A program made the position numbers and the translations under genes. Of a stretch of DNA of 64,000 bases, positions 17,477 to 29,924 are shown piece after piece (the first letter of the stretch is position 1; the number at the start of each line of letters is the position of its first letter). Below the pieces are notes generated by a model that saw only the letters and a list, made by a program, of their open reading frames with translations, made no database searches and was not told the origin of the DNA. The DNA lies in the NCBI RefSeq assembly GCF_900100795.1, contig NZ_FNCO01000006.1:124001-188000 (forward strand). Direction: 5' to 3'. Origin of the DNA: Pseudomonas abietaniphila (GTDB lineage: Bacteria; Pseudomonadota; Gammaproteobacteria; Pseudomonadales; Pseudomonadaceae).

Positions 17477-19720
17477 TCAAGGCGTACGGTTACGCCGCGT
17501 CTCGATGATGTTCGGCAACTGCGAAATCCGTCCCAACAATCGCCCCAAGGCGTCCAGCCCCGGAATCTCGATGGTCAGCGACATCAATGCGGTGTTGTCT
17601 TCCTTGTTCGAGCGGGTGTTGACGGCCAGCACGTTGATGCGTTCGTTGAGCAGCACCTGCGACACGTCACGCAGCAACCCGGAACGGTCGTAGGCTCGGA
17701 TGATGATGTCCACCGGGTAGGTGAGCACCGGCACCGGGCCCCAGCTGACCTGGATGATCCGCTCAGGCTCGCGCCCGCCCAGTTGCAGCACCGACGCACA
17801 GTCCTGACGGTGAATGCTCACACCGCGGCCCTGGGTGATGTAACCGACGATGGCATCGCCCGGCAGCGGCTGGCAGCAGCCGGCCATCTGGGTCATCAGG
17901 TTGCCGACGCCCTGGATCTGAATATCGCCGCGCTTGCCCGGCTTGTAACCGGACGCCTTGCGCGGAATCAGTTCCAGTTGCTCGTTGCCGCGTTCAGGCT
18001 CGACCAGTTGCTGCGCCAGATTGACCAGTTGCGCCAGGCGCAGGTCGCCGGCACCGAGGGCCGCGAACATGTCTTCGGCGGTCTTCATGTTGGCTTTGTC
18101 CGCCAACTTGTCGAAGTCCACCTGCGGCAGCGCCAGACGCGCCAGTTCGCGCTCCAGCAAGACCTTGCCAGCCGCGACGTTCTGATCGCGCGCCTGCAGC
18201 TTGAACCAGTGGACGATTTTCGCCCGCGCCCGCGAAGTGGTGATGTAGCCCAGGTTCGAGTTCAGCCAGTCGCGGCTCGGTGTGCCGTGCTTACTGGTGA
18301 TGATCTCGACCTGTTCACCCGTCTGCAGGCTGTAGTTGAGCGGCACGATCCGGCCGTTGATCTTCGCGCCACGGCAGTTGTGGCCAATCTCGGTGTGTAC
18401 GCGATACGCGAAGTCCAGCGGCGTCGCGCCTTTGGGCAGGTCGATGGCGTGACCGTCCGGGGTGAACACGTACACACGGTCAGGCTCGATATCGACGCGC
18501 AACTGTTCCGCCAGACCGCCGATGTCGCCCAGTTCCTCATGCCATTCCAGCACCTGCCGCAACCACGAGATTTTCTCTTCGTAATGGTTGGAGCTGGATT
18601 TGACGTCAGTGCCTTTGTATTTCCAGTGGGCACATACGCCGAGCTCGGCTTCTTCGTGCATGGCGTGGGTGCGGATTTGCACTTCCAGCACCTTGCCCTC
18701 GGGGCCGATCACGGCCGTGTGCAGCGAGCGGTATCCGTTCTCCTTGGGGTTGGCGATGTAGTCGTCGAACTCCTTGGGAATGTGCCGCCAAAGGGTGTGG
18801 ACGATCCCGAGCGCGGTGTAGCAGTCGCGCATTTCCGGAACCAGCACCCGCACGGCGCGAACGTCGTAGATCTGGCTGAATTCCAGGCCCTTGCGCTGCA
18901 TTTTGCGCCAGATCGAATAGATGTGTTTGGCCCGGCCACTGATGTCGGCGGTCACGCCGGTGGCCAGCAGTTCGTTTTCAAGCTGACACATCACGTCAGT
19001 AATGAAGCGCTCGCGATCGAGACGACGCTCATGCAGCAGCTTGGCGATCTGCTTGTACTGCTCAGGCTCCAGGTAACGGAAGGACAGATCCTCCAGCTCC
19101 CATTTGATATGACCGATGCCGAGGCGGTGGGCGAGTGGCGCATAGATGTCGAAGACTTCCCGGGCAACGCGGTTGCGCTTCTCGTCGTCGGTGTTCTTGA
19201 CGGCACGAATCGCGCACGTGCGCTCTGCCAGCTTGATCAGGGCAACGCGAACGTCATCCACCATCGCGACCAGCATTTTGCGCAGGTTCTCGACCTGCGC
19301 CTGAGTGCCCAAAACCAGCGATTGGCGCGGACTGAGACTGGCACTGATGGCGGCCATGCGCAGCACACCGTCGATCAGCTTGGCCACCGTGGGGCCGAAA
19401 CGCTGGCTGACGTCCGGCAATGGAATCTTGCCTTCGCGCACGCCCCGATAAATCACGGCCGCGATGAGCGAGTCCTGATCGAGCTTGAGATCGGCCAGAA
19501 TTTCAGCAATTTCCAGGCCCGTCTGAAAACTCGACGTGCCTTCCGCCCAGAGGTTCTTGGCGGCGTTGTCCTGTTGCTCGGCCTGCCGGGCAAATTCGCA
19601 GGCCTCTTTCAAGGCCTGTCGGTCCACTGCGAGGTCGACGCTGACCACATGATCAAGCCACGCGTCGAGATTGATACTGCCGTCTGTGTTTATCGGCTGG
19701 TGTGCTCTCACCTGTACCAT
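17477..19720 (-). CDS. relA: GTP pyrophosphokinase RelA, (p)ppGpp synthetase I
   Basis: 747 residues. Ribosome-associated synthesis of (p)ppGpp on amino-acid starvation. N-terminal pseudo-hydrolase domain lacks the HD metal motif. The synthetase domain shows EFDDYIANPKENGYRSLHT, where EFDD is the ExDD form typical of monofunctional RelA rather than the RxKD of SpoT-type enzymes. Then a TGS domain (VYVFTPDGHAIDLPKGATPLDFAY), a conserved CCQPLPGD zinc-finger region and a C-terminal ACT domain. Followed by mazG. Confidence 0.97.
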   Translation of the reverse strand: MVQVRAHQPINTDGSINLDAWLDHVVSVDLAVDRQALKEACEFARQAEQQDNAAKNLWAEGTSSFQTGLEIAEILADLKLDQDSLIAAVIYRGVREGKIPLPDVSQRFGPTVAKLIDGVLRMAAISASLSPRQSLVLGTQAQVENLRKMLVAMVDDVRVALIKLAERTCAIRAVKNTDDEKRNRVAREVFDIYAPLAHRLGIGHIKWELEDLSFRYLEPEQYKQIAKLLHERRLDRERFITDVMCQLENELLATGVTADISGRAKHIYSIWRKMQRKGLEFSQIYDVRAVRVLVPEMRDCYTALGIVHTLWRHIPKEFDDYIANPKENGYRSLHTAVIGPEGKVLEVQIRTHAMHEEAELGVCAHWKYKGTDVKSSSNHYEEKISWLRQVLEWHEELGDIGGLAEQLRVDIEPDRVYVFTPDGHAIDLPKGATPLDFAYRVHTEIGHNCRGAKINGRIVPLNYSLQTGEQVEIITSKHGTPSRDWLNSNLGYITTSRARAKIVHWFKLQARDQNVAAGKVLLERELARLALPQVDFDKLADKANMKTAEDMFAALGAGDLRLAQLVNLAQQLVEPERGNEQLELIPRKASGYKPGKRGDIQIQGVGNLMTQMAGCCQPLPGDAIVGYITQGRGVSIHRQDCASVLQLGGREPERIIQVSWGPVPVLTYPVDIIIRAYDRSGLLRDVSQVLLNERINVLAVNTRSNKEDNTALMSLTIEIPGLDALGRLLGRISQLPNIIETRRNRTP

Positions 19721-19879
19721 GTTGCTTACCTTCCCTACGGCGCGATGAAATGCGCCATCAGTCGCCAGCCTTCTTCAGCGCACACACCTTGCGGGCCATG
19801 CAAGATCGCATGCGCGGGCCAGTCGGATTAAACGAGAGTCCCTGTAAGGCACCGGTCCGTTTCCTTGAACCGCACCGCC

Positions 19880-21235
19880 TCACTTACTCGCTTCAAATAA
19901 CGCCATCGCCTCGACATGCGCTGTCTGCGGGAACATATCGAGGATTCCGGCACGTTTTAATCGGTAGCCCTGCTTGATCAATTCGACCGTGTCGCGCGCC
20001 AAAGTTGCCGGATTGCACGACACATAAAGTAACCGTTCAGCACCCAACGACTTGAGCTTGCCGACCACTTCAAACGCCCCGTCTCGCGGAGGATCGAGCA
20101 GCACTGCGCGGAAACCTTCCGCCACCCAAGGCGCCTTGTCCAGCGGCTGCGACAGATCCGCCTGAAAAAACTTCACATTGTGCAAATCATTGCTGACTGC
20201 GTTGCCGGTTGCGCGCTGGACCATGGTCTCAACGCCCTCCACTGCCACCACCTCGCGGGTGATCTGCGCCAGCGGTAAAGCGAAGTTACCAAGCCCGCAG
20301 AACAAGTCCAGTACTCGTTCGTCCGCACGCGGTGCGAGCCACTCCAGTGCTTGTTGGATCATCGCGGTATTGACCTGCGCGTTGACCTGCACGAAGTCGC
20401 CGGGCCGGTAGGCCAGCTCCAGATTCCAGGGCTCAAGACGAAAGCCCAGTTGTGCCGAAGCGTCCACTGGCTGCGGACCATTTTCGCCGTGCAACCACAG
20501 TTGCGCGTCGTGGGTCTCGCAGAAGGCGTTGAGGATGTCGAGATCCTTGTCGGCCAGCGGCGCGGTATGACGCAACAGCACGGCGCTGGCCGATCCGCTG
20601 AACAACTCGACATGACCCAACGCGTGCGGTTTGCTCAAGCGCCTCAGCATCTCCGGTAACGCGGTCATGATCGGTTGCAAGGCCTGTACCAGCACCGGGC
20701 AGTGATCGATGGCGATGATGTCCTGACTGGACGCTGCGCGAAACCCGACGTCGAGGCGTTTGCCTTTGGCGTCCCAGCGAACGGCGATGCGGGCACGCCG
20801 ACGGTAGGCGAATTCGTCGCCGGTCAATGGCGCGGCCCACTCATCGGGCTCGACCCCCGCCACGCGGCTCAATTGCTCGGCGAGCATGCGCTGTTTCAGG
20901 GCAAGCTGTTCGTCGTGGGGCATGTGCTGCACGCTGCAACCGCCACAGCGGCCGAAGTGCGCGCACGGTGCCGGACGCCGTAAAGGGCTGGCGGTGAACA
21001 CACGCTCGGTGCGCGCTTCGACCACCTTGCCGTGGGCACCCAGCACGCGGGCTTCCACCTCTTCGCCGGCCAGGGCGCCGGCCACGAACCACGTGCGACC
21101 GTCGACAAAGCCGATGCCACGGCCGTCGTTGGACAGCCGCTCAAGGGTCAGACGTTGTTTTTTACCGGTAGGGACCTGCGTTGTCCGGGTGCCGCCGCTG
21201 GGCTGGAAACGCAGGCCGGCATCACGCTTGGCCAT
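19880..21235 (-). CDS. rlmD: 23S rRNA (uracil-1939-C5)-methyltransferase RlmD
   Basis: 451 residues, SAM-dependent. N-terminal TRAM domain ([23 protein letters not shown]), then an Fe-S cluster motif [14 protein letters not shown] with a further Cys in IDHCPVL, then the methyltransferase fold with [23 protein letters not shown] and the catalytic [12 protein letters not shown]. The ATG touches the cysM stop (TGATG). Confidence 0.95.
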   Translation of the reverse strand: MAKRDAGLRFQPSGGTRTTQVPTGKKQRLTLERLSNDGRGIGFVDGRTWFVAGALAGEEVEARVLGAHGKVVEARTERVFTASPLRRPAPCAHFGRCGGCSVQHMPHDEQLALKQRMLAEQLSRVAGVEPDEWAAPLTGDEFAYRRRARIAVRWDAKGKRLDVGFRAASSQDIIAIDHCPVLVQALQPIMTALPEMLRRLSKPHALGHVELFSGSASAVLLRHTAPLADKDLDILNAFCETHDAQLWLHGENGPQPVDASAQLGFRLEPWNLELAYRPGDFVQVNAQVNTAMIQQALEWLAPRADERVLDLFCGLGNFALPLAQITREVVAVEGVETMVQRATGNAVSNDLHNVKFFQADLSQPLDKAPWVAEGFRAVLLDPPRDGAFEVVGKLKSLGAERLLYVSCNPATLARDTVELIKQGYRLKRAGILDMFPQTAHVEAMALFEASK

Positions 21236-22137
21236 CAGTTGGGCGCATCGTAGACACCGGTCGACAGGTAACGGTCGCCACGGTCACAAATGATCGCGAC
21301 CATCACCGCATTCTCGACTTCCCGGGACAGGCGCAACATGCCGGCGACGGAACCGCCCGACGACACGCCACAGAAGATGCCTTCTTCGCGGGCCAGACGA
21401 CGCATGACGTCCTCGGCCTCGCTCTGGGCCATGTCCATGATCCGGTCGACGCGCTCGGCCTGATAGATCTTCGGCAGGTACTCCTGCGGCCAGCGGCGAA
21501 TGCCGGGAATCGCCGAGCCGTCCATGGGCTGCAGGCCGACGATCTGGATATTCGGGTTCTGCTCCTTGAGGTAACGCGAGGTGCCCATGATGGTGCCGGT
21601 GGTGCCCATGGAGCTGACGAAGTGGGTGATGGTGCCGCCGGTCTGCCGCCAGATTTCCGGGCCGGTGCCGACGTAATGCGCTTCTGGATTGTCACCGTTG
21701 GCGAACTGGTCCAGCACCTTGCCACGGCCTTCGGCCTGCATGCGCTCGGCCAGGTCACGGGCGCCTTCCATGCCCTCCTCCTTGCTGACGAGAATCAACT
21801 CGGCACCATAGGCCGTCATCGCCGCCTTGCGCTCGGCGCTGGAGTTGTCGGGCATGATCAGGATCATGCGATAACCCTTGATCGCCGCGGCCATGGCCAG
21901 GGCGATGCCGGTGTTGCCGGAGGTGGCTTCGATCAGGGTATCGCCCTGATGGATCTGTCCGCGCAGTTCGGCGCGGGTGATCATCGACAGCGCCGGGCGA
22001 TCCTTCACGGAGCCGGCCGGGTTGTTGCCTTCAAGCTTGAGCAGCAACGTGTTGCTGGTGTTCCCGGCCATGCGTTGCAGACGCACCAGCGGGGTGTTGC
22101 CGACGCAATCGGCGATGGTTTGATACTGCAGGGTCAT
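21235..22137 (-). CDS. cysM: Cysteine synthase B (CysM)
   Basis: 300 residues, PLP-dependent beta-replacement of O-acetylserine with sulfide or thiosulfate. Seen: [11 protein letters not shown] with the PLP lysine, the ATSGNTG phosphate loop and [13 protein letters not shown]. Lacks the C-terminal extension of CysK and has the CysM-type RRWPQEYLP segment. Overlaps rlmD by one base. Confidence 0.95.
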   Translation of the reverse strand: MTLQYQTIADCVGNTPLVRLQRMAGNTSNTLLLKLEGNNPAGSVKDRPALSMITRAELRGQIHQGDTLIEATSGNTGIALAMAAAIKGYRMILIMPDNSSAERKAAMTAYGAELILVSKEEGMEGARDLAERMQAEGRGKVLDQFANGDNPEAHYVGTGPEIWRQTGGTITHFVSSMGTTGTIMGTSRYLKEQNPNIQIVGLQPMDGSAIPGIRRWPQEYLPKIYQAERVDRIMDMAQSEAEDVMRRLAREEGIFCGVSSGGSVAGMLRLSREVENAVMVAIICDRGDRYLSTGVYDAPN

Positions 22138-22292
22138 GGCGTGTTCGCGATCCAGACGTGCGGGGGTCGCCTATCATACCGGCAATCGCTCCAAGCCCAT
22201 ATCACGCAAAGTGAGTTCGATATGGCTAAAAGGAATAAGTGAACCATCGCGAGCACTGGGCTACTGCGTAATAACCACGTCATTGCATTCAA

Positions 22293-22400
22293 CCTGTAGG
22301 AGCGCGCTTGCCCGCGAGACGTATGGATGAGCGACACATCTGTGCAAGATGCACCGGCCAATCGTCCGGATGCGGCCCAGACCAAGCGCGCTCCTACAGG
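22293..22400. repeat. REP-like pair (family B)
   Basis: CTGTAGGAGCGCGCTTGCCC on the left and the complementary AAGCGCGCTCCTACAGG on the right; between them the right half carries a different module (GTCCGGATGCGGCCCAGACC). Lies downstream of the PirS-like kinase gene, upstream of cysM. Confidence 0.85.
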
Positions 22401-22411
22401 CTGGCGGCGAT

Positions 22412-23791
22412 TCAAGGCGTGGCTTCGACCTCACGCGCAGGCAATCGCATGATCATCCGCAACCCCTGCGCCGTGTTCTCGGCCCACATGTCGCCGCCCT
22501 GAAGCCGCAGCGAATTGCGGGCAATGCTCAGGCCGAGGCCGAAACCACCGTCACCGGGTCGAGCGCCGTCGAGGCGAATAAAGGGCGCAAAGATGCGTTC
22601 CAGATCGCTGTCGTCCACACCACCGCCCTGGTCTTCCAGCCAGAGCAGCCAATCGTCACCGTCACGCCGCCCACCCAGGCGCACGATGCCTTGCGGCGGC
22701 GAATGACGAATGGCGTTGCGCAGGATGTTTTCCAGTGCCTGAGCCAGCGTATTCAGATGGCCGCGCACCCAGCACTGGCTGTCCAGGTCGCACACCAGTT
22801 GTCGGGAAGGCCAGCAGCTCTCGAAGCAAGCGTTGTCCACCAGCATGTCCCATAACGCCAGGACCTCGATGTCCTCGTCCGGCAGTTTCTCCCGCTCGGC
22901 GTCCAGCCAGGCCAGGTGCAAGGTGTCGTCCACCAGCCGACGCATGCCTTCGACCTCACGGCTCAGCCGGTCGCGCAATTCAGGCAGGCTTTGTTCGCTG
23001 TCGCAGGCCACACGAAGGCGGCTCAGCGGCGTGCGCAACTCGTGGGACAGATCGCACAGTAACTGCTGCTGAATCTGAACGGTGGACTGCAAGCGGCTGG
23101 CCATGTGATCGAACGCCCGGTTGAGCTCGCCCAGTTCGTCCTGACGCGAGGTCATCTGCGCCGACAAGCGATTGGAAAGACGGTCGGCACGCCAGGCATT
23201 GGCCTGTTCGCGCAGTTGATTGAGCGGGCGAATCAGCAAACGGTACAATCCGACGCACAACAGCAGGGTGAACAGCGCCGGAGTCACTACGCTGGTCAGC
23301 AGTTGCCAGACCAACGCATACCGCCCCGGCTTGAAGCGCTCGGGCAATTCGATGACCAGGCTGCCCGCGCCGGGCAGGTTAGGGAATGGAATCTTCAGCC
23401 AGGGCATCGTCTTCTGGCGCCGGCTCATGGGCCAGTCGACGCCGCGCATGAACGTCAGACGCTGCATCTGGCTGTCATCGAGCGGTACGCTGCTCAGCGA
23501 CTGCAGGTCACGGCCGATCACCCCGACCCAACCCTTTTCCTGACGGCGGATCTCTTGCAACCAACAGTCTATCCCGCGCTGGTTGTCTGCACGCCAGGCC
23601 TGCTCCGCCTCGGCGGCATAGCCCTTAAGCACGTGACGGGCCTGCGCGGTCAGGTAGGCGTTTTGGGTTTCGACGTAACGGCCCCAGTACCAGCTGAGCC
23701 AGATCATGAGCAAACAGAACCCCACCAGCAGGAAGGCCAGTTTCCAGAACAGCGAGTGCCTGCCCGGCAGGCGTGAACGCTGCTCACGCAT
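22412..23791 (-). CDS. Sensor histidine kinase, PirS-like
   Basis: 459 residues. One membrane segment near residues 14-35, a periplasmic domain of about 130 residues, a second membrane segment, HAMP (about 190-240), HisKA with DLSHELRTPLSRL, and HATPase with NILRNAIRHS and FGLGLSIARN. Position next to cysM and gacS matches P. aeruginosa pirS, the sensor for the ferric-enterobactin receptor. The receptor gene pirA is not present here, so the output may differ. Overlaps the response regulator gene by 8 nt. Confidence 0.82.
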   Translation of the reverse strand: MREQRSRLPGRHSLFWKLAFLLVGFCLLMIWLSWYWGRYVETQNAYLTAQARHVLKGYAAEAEQAWRADNQRGIDCWLQEIRRQEKGWVGVIGRDLQSLSSVPLDDSQMQRLTFMRGVDWPMSRRQKTMPWLKIPFPNLPGAGSLVIELPERFKPGRYALVWQLLTSVVTPALFTLLLCVGLYRLLIRPLNQLREQANAWRADRLSNRLSAQMTSRQDELGELNRAFDHMASRLQSTVQIQQQLLCDLSHELRTPLSRLRVACDSEQSLPELRDRLSREVEGMRRLVDDTLHLAWLDAEREKLPDEDIEVLALWDMLVDNACFESCWPSRQLVCDLDSQCWVRGHLNTLAQALENILRNAIRHSPPQGIVRLGGRRDGDDWLLWLEDQGGGVDDSDLERIFAPFIRLDGARPGDGGFGLGLSIARNSLRLQGGDMWAENTAQGLRMIMRLPAREVEATP

Positions 23792-24515
23792 CCGGTTCGG
23801 CTTCCGTCAGCACATACCCTTTGCCCCACACGGTACGCACCTGATGGGCTTCGTAACCGATCGCCTTGAGCTTGCGGCGAATCTGGCTGATGTGCATGTC
23901 CAGGCTTCGGTCATGCTGCGAGTAGCCGCGCTGCAGGACATGCTGATAAAGGAAGGGTTTACTGAGGACGTCCTCCGGATTGCGCCACAGGGTTTCCAGC
24001 AACCGGTATTCGCTGGGCGTCAATTGCGCGGGCTTGCGACCGAAGCTGACATCGCACAGGCCCTCGTCGAACCTGAGTTCATCCGGGCGTGGCACGGCCG
24101 CAGCGGCGACCGGGGCATGAAAGCGGCGCTCAAGCTCGACCCGACGCAGGATCGCTTCGATACGGACCCGCAACTCGTCGACGCTGAAGGGTTTGGGCAG
24201 GTAATCGTCCGCCCCGTTGCGGAAACCGGTGATGCGATCGGCTTCAGCCCCAAGCGCGGACATCAGGATGATCGGCATCGTATGGCGACGGCGCAGGCGG
24301 GACAAAATGTCCAGGCCGTTCATGCCCGGCAGCAGGATGTCCATCAGGACGACATCGAAGGGCTCACGCTGGGCACGCTCCAGCCCTTCCGCGCCGTTCT
24401 GGCACCAGGTGACGCGGAAGCCGCAACGGCCCAGCGAGTCGTGTACAAACGCACCGAGCACGGGATCGTCCTCGATGGCGAGTATGCTGGGGCGGTGAAT
24501 GATGGCGGGATTCAT
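23784..24515 (-). CDS. OmpR-family response regulator, PirR-like
   Basis: 243 residues. Receiver domain with acidic pocket EDD (15-17) and phospho-acceptor D59 in VVLMDILLPGMNG, lysine in DDYLPKPFS, then a winged-helix DNA-binding domain (LTPSEYRLLETLWRNPEDVLSK... SLDMHISQIRRKLKAIG). First gene of the two-gene operon; divergent from gacS. Assigned PirR-like from gene order; sequence alone only supports the OmpR family. Confidence 0.85.
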   Translation of the reverse strand: MNPAIIHRPSILAIEDDPVLGAFVHDSLGRCGFRVTWCQNGAEGLERAQREPFDVVLMDILLPGMNGLDILSRLRRRHTMPIILMSALGAEADRITGFRNGADDYLPKPFSVDELRVRIEAILRRVELERRFHAPVAAAAVPRPDELRFDEGLCDVSFGRKPAQLTPSEYRLLETLWRNPEDVLSKPFLYQHVLQRGYSQHDRSLDMHISQIRRKLKAIGYEAHQVRTVWGKGYVLTEAEPDA

Positions 24516-24757
24516 TGGCGTCTGCGACTGATTCTCAGGACGCGATTATTCAAGATTGCGTGGCCACCGGCAATGGGGACTGATCGACACGTGTTGTCAG
24601 TGCATTCGCTGACCGCCATTTAGCCAGGATTAGCCGCGCGCAAGTGGCTACACTGCGCACATCACCCAAGGCGCTTTGCAGCGAAGAACAGGCAACCATG
24701 GCGCAGGTCTTGCTAAACGTCCTGTGTGCGTGACTCAAGATTGCCGGAGAAAAAAGT

Positions 24758-27511
<2,754 letters not shown>

Positions 27512-27545
27512 TGTGGATCAGCGCGCAGGCGAAACGGATGAATAC

Positions 27546-27638
27546 CCTGCAGGAGCGCGCTTGCCCGCGATCGGTGGTGAATCCAAAACATGCGGATCGG
27601 ATGTACCGGCCATCGCCGGCAAGCGCGGTTCTACAACT
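27546..27638. repeat. REP-like pair (family B)
   Basis: Left arm CTGCAGGAGCGCGCTTGCCC, right arm CGGCAAGCGCGGTTCTACA, degenerate. Lies between gacS and ldhA. Confidence 0.8.
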
Positions 27639-27677
27639 GTGACGGGTTGACTGCGAGACCTCCAGAAAGGAACCACC

Positions 27678-28661
27678 ATGCGCACCCTCCTCTACAGCAG
27701 CCAGACCTACGACCGCGACAGTTTCCTCTCGGCCGATGTGCCCGCTGACATCGAGCTGCACTTCCAGCCTGCACGGCTGACGCTGGACACGGTCGCCCTC
27801 GCGGACCAATACCCTGTCGTCTGCGCGTTCATCAATGACGACCTCAGCGCCCCCGTCCTCGAGCGCCTGGCGGCGGGCGGCACCAAGCTGATCGCGTTGC
27901 GCTCGGCCGGTTTCAACCATGTGGACCTGCCGACGGCCCAACGCCTGGGCCTCAGCGTCGTTCGCGTCCCGGCCTACTCACCCCATGCCGTCGCCGAACA
28001 CGCCGTGGCCTTGATCCTGTCGCTCAACCGTCACCTGCACCGCGCCTACAACCGCACCCGCGATGGGGATTTCACGCTGCACGGGCTGACCGGGTTCGAC
28101 CTCGTCGGCAAGACCGTGGGTGTGGTCGGCACCGGGCAGATCGGCGCAACCTTCGCGCGGATCATGGCCGGCTTCGGTTGTGAGTTGCTGGCGTATGACC
28201 CCTTCCCCAACCCGCAGGTCGAGGCGCTGGGTGCACGGTATCTGCCGCTGGATCAATTGCTCGCCCAGGCGCAGATCGTCAGCCTTCACTGCCCGCTCAA
28301 CGAGCATACCCGCCATCTGATCAATCAGGCGTCGCTGCAGTGCATGAAACGCGGGGCGATGCTGATCAACACCGGTCGCGGCGCGCTGGTCGATACGCCC
28401 GCGCTGATCGAGGCGCTGAAGAGCGGCCAGTTGGGTTACCTCGGGCTGGACGTGTACGAGGAAGAAGCGCAACTGTTCTTCGAAGATCGCTCGGACCTTC
28501 CGTTGCAGGATGACGTGCTTGCCCGCCTGCTGACCTTTCCCAACGTGGTGGTGACGGCGCATCAGGCCTTTCTGACCCAGGAAGCCTTGGGCGCGATTGC
28601 GCAGACGACGCTGGATAACATCATGGGTTGGGCAGCAGGAACTCCGCAAAACAGTGTCTGA
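27678..28661 (+). CDS. ldhA: D-lactate dehydrogenase, fermentative (LdhA)
   Basis: 327 residues, D-2-hydroxyacid dehydrogenase family. Reduces pyruvate to D-lactate with NADH. Seen: Rossmann VGVVGTGQIG (about 148-157), catalytic Arg in NTGRGALVD, Glu in YEEEAQLFFED and His in VVVTAHQAFLT. The YEEEAQLFFED insertion is characteristic of the LdhA branch. Adjacent to gacS as in P. aeruginosa. Ribosome site AGAAAGGA before the ATG. Confidence 0.93.
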   Translation: MRTLLYSSQTYDRDSFLSADVPADIELHFQPARLTLDTVALADQYPVVCAFINDDLSAPVLERLAAGGTKLIALRSAGFNHVDLPTAQRLGLSVVRVPAYSPHAVAEHAVALILSLNRHLHRAYNRTRDGDFTLHGLTGFDLVGKTVGVVGTGQIGATFARIMAGFGCELLAYDPFPNPQVEALGARYLPLDQLLAQAQIVSLHCPLNEHTRHLINQASLQCMKRGAMLINTGRGALVDTPALIEALKSGQLGYLGLDVYEEEAQLFFEDRSDLPLQDDVLARLLTFPNVVVTAHQAFLTQEALGAIAQTTLDNIMGWAAGTPQNSV

Positions 28662-28702
28662 ACCGCTATCCAGTCCAACGAATAACCTTCTGTTAACACG
28701 GC

Positions 28703-28832
28703 ACCTGTGGGAGCGAATAAGCTTTTGTGAACACGGCGCCTGTGGGAGCGAATTCATTCGCGAAACATCTTTCAGGCGACGGTGATGTGTCGACCGTGCG
28801 GACGTCTCGCGAATGAATTCGCTCCCACAGGC
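28703..28832. repeat. REP pair (family A) plus a solitary leading arm
   Basis: A complete pair (28739-28832: TGTGGGAGCGAATTCATTCG ... CGAATGAATTCGCTCCCACA) is preceded by a single truncated arm CACCTGTGGGAGCGAA (28703-28718). Both left arms follow the same GAACACGGC/TAACACGGC context, indicating a short duplication. Confidence 0.87.
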
Positions 28833-28927
28833 GTTCGCATTAACCTCACAATGCCAACCGGGCCGCCCACCGGCAGCGGGCATCGGCGAACTAAAGTGGT
28901 AGCATGCGCGCCTATTTGGAGACCCCC

Positions 28928-29365
28928 ATGGCCGAACACGATTTTCGTTACAGCATGCTCACCCCGCAACACACCCTGATCGAATGCCGCAGCCTGGCCA
29001 TCGGTCGCTATCAAGTGACCGGCAACGGCGGCTCGATCAAGCACGACGACGTGCTGCTGGTCACCGTCAAAGGCAGCAAAGACCTGTACATGCGCCTGAA
29101 CGTGGAAAAAGTCCGTCACCTGATCAACCCACCGGGGCAATGGGTGGCCGTCGCCAACGGTCCGGCCTTCACCGAGCTGGCGATCCATCAGTGGAAGGTC
29201 AACTGCAACGGTTGCGGTAAAGAGCAGGACATTGAGTTCATGGTCGACGGCAAGGAAGGCAAGAAAGCCTTGAAGCCTGCCGCCACCGCGCGCATTGCCG
29301 AACTGGGCTGGAAAACCGTCGGCGAACAACACGTATGCCCGGCCTGCGCGAAAAAAGCCGCATGA
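28928..29365 (+). CDS. Putative zinc-ribbon protein, unknown function
   Basis: 145 residues. Begins MAEHDFRYSMLTPQHTLIEC. A beta-rich N-terminal half (about 10-90) with FTELAIHQWKVNCNGCGKEQ, then a second pair in HVCPACAKK. Cysteines C93, C96, C137 and C140 form two CxxC knuckles that could bind one zinc. No signal peptide or membrane segment. ATG at 28928 follows a GGAG. Overlaps the next gene (ATGA). Function not recognised. Confidence 0.82.
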   Translation: MAEHDFRYSMLTPQHTLIECRSLAIGRYQVTGNGGSIKHDDVLLVTVKGSKDLYMRLNVEKVRHLINPPGQWVAVANGPAFTELAIHQWKVNCNGCGKEQDIEFMVDGKEGKKALKPAATARIAELGWKTVGEQHVCPACAKKAA

Positions 29366-29766
29366 AATCGCGTGTGCTGAGCGTGCTCGCGGCCGTCATG
29401 CTGGCGGGTTGTGCAACCGACACCGATGCGCTCAAGCGTGATCACGGTTATGTGCTGGAGTGGATCGGCGAACGTCCGCTGATCGACAACAGCCACCTGA
29501 CCATGACCCTGGGCAACGATGGCCGCGCCTATGGCAATGCAGGCTGTAACCACTGGTTCGCGTCGTACCGGCTGGAGGGCAGCCGCATCCACTTCGGCCC
29601 GGTCGGCAGCACCCGCAAACTCTGTGCACCGGCCTTGATGGAACAGGAACACCGGTTTCTGGAGGCCATGGGGCAGGTGCAGCGGTGGGATGTGTCGAAC
29701 ATTGAGCAGCTGCAGTTGTGGCCTGCGCAAGGATTGCCGCTGCGGTTCTGGCTGGAAGAAGGCTGA
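29362..29766 (+). CDS. META-domain lipoprotein (HslJ-like)
   Basis: 134 residues. Signal peptide with lipobox LAGC (C17). The META domain pattern NDGRAYGNAGCNHWFASY and IHFGPVGSTRKLC...EHRFLEAM is clear. Members (HslJ and others) are envelope proteins of poorly known role, some linked to heat or antibiotic stress. The ATG overlaps the stop of the zinc-ribbon gene. Confidence 0.87.
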   Translation: MKSRVLSVLAAVMLAGCATDTDALKRDHGYVLEWIGERPLIDNSHLTMTLGNDGRAYGNAGCNHWFASYRLEGSRIHFGPVGSTRKLCAPALMEQEHRFLEAMGQVQRWDVSNIEQLQLWPAQGLPLRFWLEEG

Positions 29767-29773
29767 GCCTCGC

Positions 29774-29911
29774 CCTGTAGGAGCGTGGCTTGTCGCGCGA
29801 TTTGGTGCGAAGCGCCAACAAACCCATTGAATGCGGTGTGTCAGCCTGACCACGGTCGCATAGATCACGACCGGTCCCCGGCCGATCGCGGGACAAGCCA
29901 CGCTCCTACAA
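29774..29911. repeat. REP-like pair (family D)
   Basis: TGTAGGAGCGTGGCTTGTCG ... GACAAGCCACGCTCCTACA, arms of about 30 nt, between the convergent META-lipoprotein and TlpA-like genes. Inner GCGCGATTT / GATCGCGGG segments extend the pairing. Confidence 0.88.
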
Positions 29912-29924
29912 AGGTTAGTGGTGC

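Noticed and set aside
17429..19831. 800-codon open frame antisense to relA
   Set aside because: Same reason: composition artefact opposite a certain gene, and it starts inside a REP arm.
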